Positions 50,298 through 57,732 of a stretch of 64,000 bases of DNA are shown here, one piece after another. The notes beneath the pieces were generated by a model. It made no database searches and was not told the DNA's origin. It saw only the letters and a program-made list of their open reading frames with translations. The position numbers and the translations under genes are program-made. How positions within the stretch are numbered: position 1 is the stretch's first letter; the number at the start of each line of letters is the position of its first letter. This DNA is from Polaromonas sp. (GTDB taxonomy: Bacteria > Pseudomonadota > Gammaproteobacteria > Burkholderiales > Burkholderiaceae_C), in contig NZ_JAQSDN010000049.1 of the NCBI RefSeq assembly GCF_029945925.1, forward strand, positions 33,679-97,678, written 5' to 3'.

Positions 50298-52046
50298 ATG
50301 TCACGCTTTCTGGTTTCGGCTGCGCACAAATCTTCGGGCAAGACAACCATCACGGTGGGCCTGTGCGCCGCCTTGTCGACCAAAGGCCTGGCCGTGCAGC
50401 CTTTCAAAAAAGGGCCGGACTACATCGACCCCCTGTGGCTGAGTCAGGCCAGCGGACGCGACTGCTTTAACCTCGACCCCTACCTGATGACGCCTGAGCA
50501 GATCACCACCTGCTTCACCCGCCACGCTGCGCAGGCTGATATCAGCATCGTGGAAGGCAACAAAGGTTTGTACGATGGCCTGGCACTGGACGGCAGCAAC
50601 AGCAACGCCGCACTGGCGCAGTTGCTGGACCTGCCCGTGCTGCTGGTGCTGGACGCCCGCGGCATGACACGCGGCATCGCGCCGCTGATTCTGGGCTACC
50701 AGGCATTTGATCCGCGCATCCGCATTGCCGGTGTCATCCTCAACCAGTTGGGCGGTGCCCGTCACGAATCCAAGCTGCGTGCGGTGATTGAACATTACAC
50801 CGATGTGCCGGTGCTGGGCGCCATCGCGCACGATCCGCGTCTGGCGGTGGTGGAGCGCCATCTTGGACTGATGCCCAGCCATGAACTCGATGACGCCGCG
50901 CAGCGCGTGCGCGCCATGGCTGAACTGATTGCCGCGCAGCTTGATTTGCCTCGGGTGTTGCAGCTTGCCGCGAGTGTCGCACCATTGCCGCCGACACCAT
51001 CGGCGCAACCGGCAGTGCAGGCGGCGACACCGCAGCCACGCGTTCGCATCGGTCTGGCGCGCGACAAGGCCTTTGGCTTTTACTACCCGGACGACCTGAT
51101 CGCCCTGGAAGCGGCCGGGGCCGAGATTGTGCCCTTCAATACTTTGCAGGACGCTTGCCTGCCTGAAGTGGATGGTCTGTTTATCGGCGGCGGTTTCCCG
51201 GAAATGTTCATGCCGCAGTTGCAGGCTAATGCCCCCATGCGCCAAAGCATACGCTCCGCCATTGAAGGGGGGATGCCCGTCTATGCCGAATGTGGCGGTC
51301 TCATGTATCTCGCACGCACACTTCGATGGCACGACGATGTTTACCAGATGGTGGGCGCACTTCCTGCGGATGTGCTGGTGCACGAGCGCCCCGTGGGTCG
51401 CGGCTATATGGAACTGCAGACGACGGCCGATGCGCCTTGGTCTGCCCGCGCGGGCGCCGCGCCGCAAACCCTGCGCGGGCACGAGTTCCACTACTCCAGC
51501 CTGGAAAACCTGGCGCCGGACCTGAAATTCGCCTATCGCGTGATGCGCGGGCATGGCGTGGATGGCCAGCGCGACGGCATCGTCTACCGAAACGTGCTCG
51601 CCTCCTACGCCCACCTGCGCAGCGGGGCGGGCACGGAATGGGCGCCGCAGTTTGTCGCCTTTGTACGCACGCTCAGCATCGCGTCGAAGCCGCAGGTCAG
51701 CGCGGTCGCGCGCAGCGTGCTGGTCCATGGCCAACCCGTTGCTACCGACTCTGAAGGCTATTTGAAAAACCTGGATGATTGGTCTGAGGACTTTGCACGG
51801 ATACAGGCGAAGGCGGAAAACCTGGCGCTGACCGATGAACATTGGCAAGTGATCCTTTTTTTGCGGGCGTACTTCGAGGAGCACAGGGTGCAGGCGCAGG
51901 TACGCGCGATGATTTGGCACTTTGCCAAAGTTTGGGGGACTGAACATGGCAACAACCATTACCTTCACACGCTTTTTCCGGTTGGTGGACCGCAAAAGCA
52001 AGGCAACCGTTTGGCCGGTCTGTTGAAGACCAAGGGTGAACATTGA
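50298..52046 (+). CDS. dsrN: DsrN siroheme amidase fused to a cysteine-less DsrC-like domain
   Basis: A 582-residue fusion. Residues 1-460 form a cobyrinate a,c-diamide synthase-like enzyme: ATP-binding SAAHKSSGKTTITVGLCAAL, the core VEGNKGLYDGLALDGSN, and the glutaminase nucleophile in MPVYAECGGLMYLAR. DsrN amidates siroheme for DsrAB. Residues 471-582 are a complete DsrC domain (DSEGYLKNLDDW, LTDEHWQVILFLRAYF, HYLHTLFPVGGPQKQGNRLAG). The two sulfur-binding cysteines of DsrC are replaced by Asn and Glu. Standard DsrN proteins are about 460-470 residues and end before this domain. The single frame is continuous. Confidence 0.93.
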   Translation: MSRFLVSAAHKSSGKTTITVGLCAALSTKGLAVQPFKKGPDYIDPLWLSQASGRDCFNLDPYLMTPEQITTCFTRHAAQADISIVEGNKGLYDGLALDGSNSNAALAQLLDLPVLLVLDARGMTRGIAPLILGYQAFDPRIRIAGVILNQLGGARHESKLRAVIEHYTDVPVLGAIAHDPRLAVVERHLGLMPSHELDDAAQRVRAMAELIAAQLDLPRVLQLAASVAPLPPTPSAQPAVQAATPQPRVRIGLARDKAFGFYYPDDLIALEAAGAEIVPFNTLQDACLPEVDGLFIGGGFPEMFMPQLQANAPMRQSIRSAIEGGMPVYAECGGLMYLARTLRWHDDVYQMVGALPADVLVHERPVGRGYMELQTTADAPWSARAGAAPQTLRGHEFHYSSLENLAPDLKFAYRVMRGHGVDGQRDGIVYRNVLASYAHLRSGAGTEWAPQFVAFVRTLSIASKPQVSAVARSVLVHGQPVATDSEGYLKNLDDWSEDFARIQAKAENLALTDEHWQVILFLRAYFEEHRVQAQVRAMIWHFAKVWGTEHGNNHYLHTLFPVGGPQKQGNRLAGLLKTKGEH

Positions 52047-52091
52047 TATATCGGACAGAAATCACTGTCCCCAACTGATCAGGAGTACGAC

Positions 52092-52469
52092 ATGTTTACA
52101 TTAAGCAGCGCCGCTGCACGGCAAATCCAGCAGGCAGCCATCGCCAGTGGCGCCCAGGAGATGGTTTTGCGCATTGCTGCCAGGGTCGACGCCGACGGCT
52201 CAATGCAATACGGCATGGGTTTTGACGACCCGAGCGAAGAAGACATGAAGCTTGACCTGGACGGTGTGGCGGTCGTGATCGCCGACGAACACCAGGAATT
52301 GCTGAATGAAATCTTGCTGGACTACGTGGAACTCCAGCCCGGCGAGTTCAACTTTATTTTCATTGATGGCCGGCAGTCCCAGGATGCGCCCGAGCAAGCG
52401 TTGTCCGGCGGTTGCGGCAGTGGGGGCTGCAGCGGTGGTGGCTGCGGCAGTACCAAAAGAACGCATTGA
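52092..52469 (+). CDS. dsrR: DsrR, A-type Fe-S-carrier-like protein with Cys-rich tail
   Basis: A 125-residue IscA-fold protein ([20 protein letters not shown], then [16 protein letters not shown] and [14 protein letters not shown]). The typical cysteines of A-type carriers in the core are missing, as known for DsrR of Allochromatium, which affects dsr expression after transcription. The last 18 residues or so ([15 protein letters not shown]) add three cysteines in a Gly-rich tail, which could be a substitute metal or sulfur site. It starts 45 bases after dsrN, with the AGGAG ribosome-binding site. Confidence 0.9.
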   Translation: MFTLSSAAARQIQQAAIASGAQEMVLRIAARVDADGSMQYGMGFDDPSEEDMKLDLDGVAVVIADEHQELLNEILLDYVELQPGEFNFIFIDGRQSQDAPEQALSGGCGSGGCSGGGCGSTKRTH

Positions 52470-53257
52470 AAACCGACAACACGACCCTCTTGTCTGGTGC
52501 CGGGTGCGTTTATCTGGTGGGCGCCGGCCCCGGTGATCCGGAGCTGTTGACGCTGCGCGCTGTGCGCCTGCTGCAGCGGACTGACGTGGTCGTCTATGAC
52601 CACCTGGTGTCCAGTGCGGTGCTGGACTTTGTGTCGCCCACCGCCGAACGCATCTACGCGGGCAAGCGCCGCAACGAGCACACCATGCGGCAAGAGGAGA
52701 TCAACGCGCTGCTTGTCAAACTCGCCCGCGAAGGCCGGCAGGTGGTGCGCCTCAAGGGCGGCGATCCGTTCATCTTTGGGCGCGGCGGCGAGGAGTTGCA
52801 GGCGCTGGCGGCTCATGGCATTGCCTTTGAGGTGGTGCCCGGCGTGACAGCCGCCTCGGGCGTGTCCAGCTACGCCGGCATCCCTCTGACGCATCGCGAC
52901 TACGCGCAAAGCTGCCTGTTTGTGACCGGCCATCTCAAGGACGGCACGGCCGACCTCGACTGGCCCAGCCTGGTCAGACCACGCCAGACGGTCGTGATCT
53001 ATATGGGTCTGGGTGGACTGCCCGAGATTTGCCGCCAGATGATGCAGCACGGTGCTGCCCCCACGCTGCCCATTGCCGTGATTCAGGACGGTACGATCAC
53101 GACCCAGAAAGTCGTTACCGGAACCTTGGCTGACATGCCAGAACTTGTGGCCGAGCAGGGCCTGAAATCACCGTGCCTGACGATCATCGGTGAGGTTGTC
53201 AGACTGCATGAGACGCTGGCGTGGTTCCATCCATCGATAGCGCTCACAATAGCGTGA
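52466..53257 (+). CDS. cobA: uroporphyrinogen-III C-methyltransferase (dsr copy)
   Basis: A SUMT of about 263 residues making precorrin-2 for siroheme. The family motifs [22 protein letters not shown] and [20 protein letters not shown] are intact, along with [15 protein letters not shown]. The most economical start is a TTG at 52466 that overlaps the dsrR stop (TTGA); the track start 54 bases upstream would use dsrR coding sequence. It probably supplies siroheme for DsrAB, working with DsrN. A different SUMT serves nitrite reductase at 15402. Confidence 0.92.
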   Translation: MKTDNTTLLSGAGCVYLVGAGPGDPELLTLRAVRLLQRTDVVVYDHLVSSAVLDFVSPTAERIYAGKRRNEHTMRQEEINALLVKLAREGRQVVRLKGGDPFIFGRGGEELQALAAHGIAFEVVPGVTAASGVSSYAGIPLTHRDYAQSCLFVTGHLKDGTADLDWPSLVRPRQTVVIYMGLGGLPEICRQMMQHGAAPTLPIAVIQDGTITTQKVVTGTLADMPELVAEQGLKSPCLTIIGEVVRLHETLAWFHPSIALTIA

Positions 53258-53343
53258 AGACATGCATTTTTGAAGAACGCATCCGCATGACAGTTTTCGA
53301 GACTGGTTTGGAGAAAACCTTACCTGCCTGAAGGGACTGAATC

Positions 53344-54027
53344 TTGGATTTTCTGAATTTCGCCCGTGGCCCGGCGCTGAGCTTTGCCCTCGTCGTGTTC
53401 GTGCTGGGCACGCTATGGCGTCTGGGCGGCATTCTGCGGCGACCGCGCATGCGGGACCTCTCGCCACCGCGCCCGGGCGCGCCTTCGAACCTGACGGGCG
53501 CACTGCGCGCCATCGTGCGCGGCATGTGGCCGCGCAGGGAGTTCGGTCAAGCGGCGCTGGTCACGAGCATCAACGGCTACGTCTTCCACATCGGGCTCGC
53601 ACTGGTGTTTTTCGGCTACGCGCCGCACATCGCGCTCATACGTCGCATCACCGGCCTGTCGTGGCCGGCCTTGCCTGACATGGTGATGTACCTCGCTGCC
53701 GGCGCCACCATCGTCTCGCTGCTGCTGGCGCTGTTGTTCCGCTTGACGGACCCGGTGCTCAGGAGGATCTCCAACGCCGACGACATGATTACCTGGACCA
53801 TCACTTTCCTGCCCCTCGTCACAGGCATGGCGGTGGTGGGCGAGCCCTCTGCAGCCATTCTGGCGCGCGACCACGTGATCTACGCTGGCCCGCTGGCCGT
53901 TCACCTGCTGACGCTGGAACTGCTGCTGATCTGGTTTCCGTTCGGCAAGCTCATGCACGCCTTCCTGTTCGTCTTCTCGCGCGGCGCCACCGGCGTGCGG
54001 TTCAGCCATCGGGGCGTCAAGTTATGA
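53344..54027 (+). CDS. DsrM/NarI-like membrane cytochrome b, second copy
   Basis: A 227-residue membrane protein with a TTG start (LDFLNFARGPALSFALVVFV), supported by a GAAGGGA sequence about eight bases upstream. At least five hydrophobic segments are visible, with His residues (FHIGLALVFFGYAPH, VHLLTLELLLIWF) that could bind heme. It belongs to the respiratory nitrate reductase gamma/DsrM/HdrE-like group. Paired with the HdrD-like protein downstream, it looks like a second quinone-linked disulfide or trisulfide reductase module, distinct in sequence from DsrMK at 43509. Confidence 0.85.
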   Translation: MDFLNFARGPALSFALVVFVLGTLWRLGGILRRPRMRDLSPPRPGAPSNLTGALRAIVRGMWPRREFGQAALVTSINGYVFHIGLALVFFGYAPHIALIRRITGLSWPALPDMVMYLAAGATIVSLLLALLFRLTDPVLRRISNADDMITWTITFLPLVTGMAVVGEPSAAILARDHVIYAGPLAVHLLTLELLLIWFPFGKLMHAFLFVFSRGATGVRFSHRGVKL

Positions 54028-54058
54028 GCGCCGTACGGCAGCTCCGAAGGTGCTCGCT

Positions 54059-54097
54059 CCCCCTCGGGGGGACGGCCCGCAGGGTCAAGGGGGGCAC
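54059..54097 (+). repeat. short repeat fragment between DsrM-like and DsrK-like genes
   Basis: The stretch ccccctcggggggac belongs to the palindromic repeat family also seen at 8099 and 37911. The DsrK-like start codon follows AAGGGGGGCAC. Confidence 0.5.
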
Positions 54098-55402
54098 ATG
54101 ACGACGGCGACCGACGTAACACCTGCCTTCGACCAGCAGGGCGAGCAGAGCGACGAAGTGCGCGTCGATGCGGCCATGCGCAGCTTCGTGTCGGATTTCG
54201 GCGTCACCGCCGCGCTGCACATGGAGTCCTGCGTGCGCTGCGGCCTGTGCGCGCAGGCCTGTCACTTCCATGTGGCCACTGGCGATGCCAAGTACACGCC
54301 TATCCACAAGCTCGAGCCCTTCCGCCGCGCCTATCTGCGTGAGGCCAGCCCGTTTGCGCCTCTGGTGCGCGCGCTCGGTCTGGTCAAGAAGCCAAGCATC
54401 ACCGACCTGCAGCATTGGCAGGAACTGCTCTACGACTCCTGCAATATGTGCGGCCGCTGTACCGTGGTTTGCCCTATGGGCATCGACATCGCCGAACTGG
54501 TGAAGGAAGCCCGCCACGGCATGTTCAAGGCCGGGCTGGTGCCGGATCGGCTGGCGCTGATGGACCGCACGGCCCGGCAGTGGGGCAGCACCGCGACACC
54601 GGGCGAAGACTTGCCCGACATCCTGGCCGAGGTGTCTGCCGAGCACGGCGTCGTGATTCCCTGCGACCTGGACAGCGCCGACATCCTGGTCACCGCCGCG
54701 CCCGCTGAATTGGGCGAACACACCAAGGCGCTGGCGGACGCTGCCAGGATCCTCAACCGCATTGGGGCCAGGTGGACCATGCACCAGGGCGGCTTCGACG
54801 CGTCCAACATCGGCTTCAACAATGGCGACCTGGAGTTGCAGGAGAAGCTCACGCGCGCGCTGATCGACACCGCGGTGAAGATAGGCGCCAGGACGGTGAT
54901 CTTGCCCGAGTGCGGCCATGCCTACGGCGCGGCGCGCTGGGAGGCGGCCAAGTGGTACGGCCAGGCACTGCCGGTGCGCATCATTCACATGACCGAGTTC
55001 CTGGACGAGTTGATCGCAAGCCAGCAGATCCGCGTCAACAAGATTGGTGAGACCGTGACTTTCCACGACCCTTGCCAGATCGTGCGCCGCGGTGGGCTGG
55101 AGGCGGCGGCGCGCCGCGTGCTGGCGGCGCTCGGCTTCGAGCTGATCGAGCTCAAGGACCATGGGGTCACGGGTTATTGCTGCGGCGGTGGCGGCGGCGT
55201 GGTGTCGAACCAGCGCGCCACACCCTTACGCCATAAGGTATTCGAGATGAAGAAGCAGCAGGTCGAAGCGACCGGCGCCCAGCGCTTCGTCACGAGCTGC
55301 GGCCAATGCCGTATCGCGCTCGAGATGGGTGCCAAACATGCGCACTGGGACAAACCGGCCGAGAGCCTGCTGGAACTCGTAGCCGACAATCTCGCCGATT
55401 GA
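54098..55402 (+). CDS. DsrK/HdrD-like iron-sulfur protein, second copy
   Basis: A 434-residue protein, started at MTTATDVTPAFDQQGEQ (54098). Ferredoxin sites CVRCGLCAQACHFH and CNMCGRCTVVCPMG are followed by CCG-domain elements CGHAYGAARWEAAKW, FHDPCQIVRRGG, YCCGGGGGVVSNQ and a distal CGQCRIALE. This is the organisation of HdrD/DsrK/TmcB-type proteins that act on disulfides. It appears to be paired with the membrane protein just upstream. Either a branch that reoxidises DsrC or an enzyme for a different thiol substrate is possible. Confidence 0.9.
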   Translation: MTTATDVTPAFDQQGEQSDEVRVDAAMRSFVSDFGVTAALHMESCVRCGLCAQACHFHVATGDAKYTPIHKLEPFRRAYLREASPFAPLVRALGLVKKPSITDLQHWQELLYDSCNMCGRCTVVCPMGIDIAELVKEARHGMFKAGLVPDRLALMDRTARQWGSTATPGEDLPDILAEVSAEHGVVIPCDLDSADILVTAAPAELGEHTKALADAARILNRIGARWTMHQGGFDASNIGFNNGDLELQEKLTRALIDTAVKIGARTVILPECGHAYGAARWEAAKWYGQALPVRIIHMTEFLDELIASQQIRVNKIGETVTFHDPCQIVRRGGLEAAARRVLAALGFELIELKDHGVTGYCCGGGGGVVSNQRATPLRHKVFEMKKQQVEATGAQRFVTSCGQCRIALEMGAKHAHWDKPAESLLELVADNLAD

Positions 55403-55523
55403 GGAACAGGCGGGGCTGCGATGGGATCGAACGCCAGGAACCAGACCCTGGCCAGATCCGAAACCATGAACAAGACTGGGGTGGGCGGATCGGCCGTTTG
55501 TACCACCTCCTGTCATGCCAGGA

Positions 55524-56222
55524 TCAGCCTTTGGCTTTTTGACTGGCCTCACCCGCCGCCTTGACCCCGTCCGGCGAGCTGTGGTACTCAAACGCAAACA
55601 CCGCCGCTTCGACCCGCGAGCGCAGATTGAGCTTGTCCATGATGTGGCGCACGTGCAGTTTGACCGTGTTGTGGCTGATATCCAGCGCTTTGGCAATAAC
55701 CTTGTTGCTCTGGCCGCGTGCGACGTGGTCGAGCACCTCGCGCTCGCGCTCGGTAAGCGAGGCCACCAGGGCGCCCTTGACCGATCCCTTGGGACCGGAT
55801 TGCAGTATTTGCGCGAGTTTCAGCGTCATGGCCGAGGCCACAACCATCTCGCCGCGTGCGGCCCTTGCGATGGCGTTGATGATCTCCTCTGGCTCCATGT
55901 CCTTGAGCAGGTAGCCTCGCACACCGGCGCGCAGTGCGGCGGACATGTCGTCTTCGCTGTCACTCATGGTCAGTATGACAACCGGGGTTTCACAACCCTC
56001 TGCGCGAATCAGGCGCAACAGACTCAAGCCGTCGGTCTTGGCCAGACGCAAGTCCAGCACCATCAGGTCGGGTTGTTGCTCCCGTAGCATAGGCGCCACC
56101 TGCGCAGGGTCGCCCGTGGACCCCACCACCACCATGTCACCTCGGTGTTCCAGCAGCTCGGACAGGCCGTTACGGCACAGCGTGTGATCGTCCACCAGCA
56201 TCACCCGGGTCTTGGCCGTCAT
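55524..56222 (-). CDS. NarL/FixJ-type response regulator
   Basis: A 232-residue regulator: receiver domain with the acidic pair VMLVDDHTLCRNGL, phosphoacceptor D57 in LMVLDLRLAKTDGL and the conserved Lys in GYLLKDMEPEEI, followed by a LuxR/NarL-type HTH (LTEREREVLDHVARGQSNKVIAKALDISHNTVK). Its start overlaps the stop of the kinase gene (ATGA). NarL binds TACYYMT heptamers; TAYCCAT-like sites precede the sulfur operons in the window. I infer that this protein controls them, which is a hypothesis. Confidence 0.93.
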   Translation of the reverse strand: MTAKTRVMLVDDHTLCRNGLSELLEHRGDMVVVGSTGDPAQVAPMLREQQPDLMVLDLRLAKTDGLSLLRLIRAEGCETPVVILTMSDSEDDMSAALRAGVRGYLLKDMEPEEIINAIARAARGEMVVASAMTLKLAQILQSGPKGSVKGALVASLTEREREVLDHVARGQSNKVIAKALDISHNTVKLHVRHIMDKLNLRSRVEAAVFAFEYHSSPDGVKAAGEASQKAKG

Positions 56223-57427
56223 GTAGCGTGCTCCCCAGTGGCAGGATTGGCAGGGAGTACCAGGCGTACCCGGGTGCCGCCCCCTTCATTCCTGCCGACC
56301 TCCAGACTTCCGCCCAGGCGCTGCGTTCTGCCCTGCATGATTTCCAGTCCGAAATGGGCCGCTGCTGCCGGTTCTGCCATGCTTGCTCCCCCGAATAGCT
56401 CGGCCATGCCCCGTCCATCGTCCTCGATCAGGAACTCGAGCTGTCGGGGCGTTTTGTCAATCGCCAGAACGGCGCGGCTGGCCATCGAATGCTTCGCGAT
56501 ATTGGCCAGCGCTTCCTGAATGATGTGAAACACCTGCGCTTCCTGTTCGTCGGTCAGGTTCAGATTCTGCGCCGAATTCCTGATTTCCAGTGTGATGCCA
56601 GTGCGGTCAAGGAAGCCGTCGGCGATACCATGGAGCGCGTGCAGCAGGCCCAGTGGATCCATGCGGGTGCGAAAGTAGGTCATGACCTCGCGCAAATTGT
56701 CATGCACATCACCCACGGCCTTCTTGACATCCGAAAAGTATTTGAGCGAGCGCTGGTCATCATGAGCCAGCAGGGCATCGTTGAGCAAGGGCAGTCGCAT
56801 TTTGACGTAAGCCAATGTCTGCGCAATGGCGTCATGCACTTCATTAAGCATTTCCTGGCGCTCTTTCATCACCGTCACGCGCAGGCGCTCGCGCTCAATC
56901 CGGGCATTGTGCAGGGCCAGTCCCAACAACTGGCCAATCAGGCGCAATATGGTCTGCGTCTGCGGGTCAATCTGGGCATTGGCTTCAAAAAACAGGTTGT
57001 AAATCCCCAGTACCTGTTTGCCGTGGGGCAGCGATATGGCCAGCACGCTCTTGCATTGCAGTCCGAAATAGGCGTTGCTACCGTGTCGGTCGCAGGATCG
57101 CACGTCGTCCACCCAGACCAAAACGTCGGTACCGGCGGCGATACCGCACATGCCGCAGTCGCGCTCCACCAGCCGTTCGGTGCTCAGCACATGCGGCGGC
57201 AAGCCTTGCTGCGCTACCAGCCGCATATATTGCCCGTCGTCGGTCAGGACGCGCACGGCCCCGGCCTGGGCTCCGGCCAGCGCAACGATGGAAACCAGAA
57301 AGCGCTCCAGTAGCGGCTCCAGATCACTACCTGCAGCAAGTTCCGTCGTCAATTCGGAGACGATAGGATCCCCGTCTGCTGCGGTTGCGGTGGACGCCGG
57401 GGTGAACAGGGTATGGGTCGGATTCAT
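56219..57427 (-). CDS. NarX-like cytoplasmic histidine kinase with Cys-rich GAF domain
   Basis: A 402-residue kinase with no membrane segment. An N-terminal GAF-like domain (residues 30-170) holds a Cys cluster, RDCGMCGIAAGT with two further cysteines (SCDRHG, GLQCKSV; C91, C94, C112, C125). The HisKA_3 domain has NEVHDAIAQTLAYVK (H198), and the HATPase has EDDGRGM and FGLEIMQGRTQRLGG. The pattern resembles the cytoplasmic part of NarX. The cysteines could sense redox, an Fe-S cluster or persulfide. It is divergent from soeABC and coupled to the regulator gene. Confidence 0.9.
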   Translation of the reverse strand: MNPTHTLFTPASTATAADGDPIVSELTTELAAGSDLEPLLERFLVSIVALAGAQAGAVRVLTDDGQYMRLVAQQGLPPHVLSTERLVERDCGMCGIAAGTDVLVWVDDVRSCDRHGSNAYFGLQCKSVLAISLPHGKQVLGIYNLFFEANAQIDPQTQTILRLIGQLLGLALHNARIERERLRVTVMKERQEMLNEVHDAIAQTLAYVKMRLPLLNDALLAHDDQRSLKYFSDVKKAVGDVHDNLREVMTYFRTRMDPLGLLHALHGIADGFLDRTGITLEIRNSAQNLNLTDEQEAQVFHIIQEALANIAKHSMASRAVLAIDKTPRQLEFLIEDDGRGMAELFGGASMAEPAAAAHFGLEIMQGRTQRLGGSLEVGRNEGGGTRVRLVLPANPATGEHAT

Positions 57428-57570
57428 GTTGAGGTAACGAACATGCTAGTTCATTAGTCGGGGCTGATCTATCGTGAAAACCCCCGTGAAACCCCAGGGC
57501 GCCGTGGAATGTCCTGAAAGCGCCAGGTCGGGGCCCGAAATCCGGTTCGGGCAAGGGGTAGCCGCCACGC

Positions 57571-57615
57571 TACCCATTCGGGTTACACCAGCTAACCCGT
57601 GTCGGCTATAGACGG
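57571..57615 (+). promoter_or_regulatory. candidate NarL-type site and promoter of soeABC
   Basis: TACCCATTCGGGTTAC is followed by ACCAGCTAACCCGTGTCGGC and then TATAGACGG. The distance from CCAT to GACGG is 42 bases, as at tusA and the minus dsr operon. TTACAC (57583) and TATAGA (57607), 18 bases apart, are plausible -35 and -10. Other parts of 57428-57732 contain no gene; the gap also holds the promoter of the kinase gene on the other strand. Confidence 0.6.
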
Positions 57616-57732
57616 GGCCGGGTGCCCTTGTTTTTAATAGGGGCACTCTGAAAATTCTGCCCTTGCACGCTGGTCATGGACCGCTTGCACGGCCTCTTTT
57701 GTTGACCCGCCAGCGAGAAAAGCGCCCACTGC

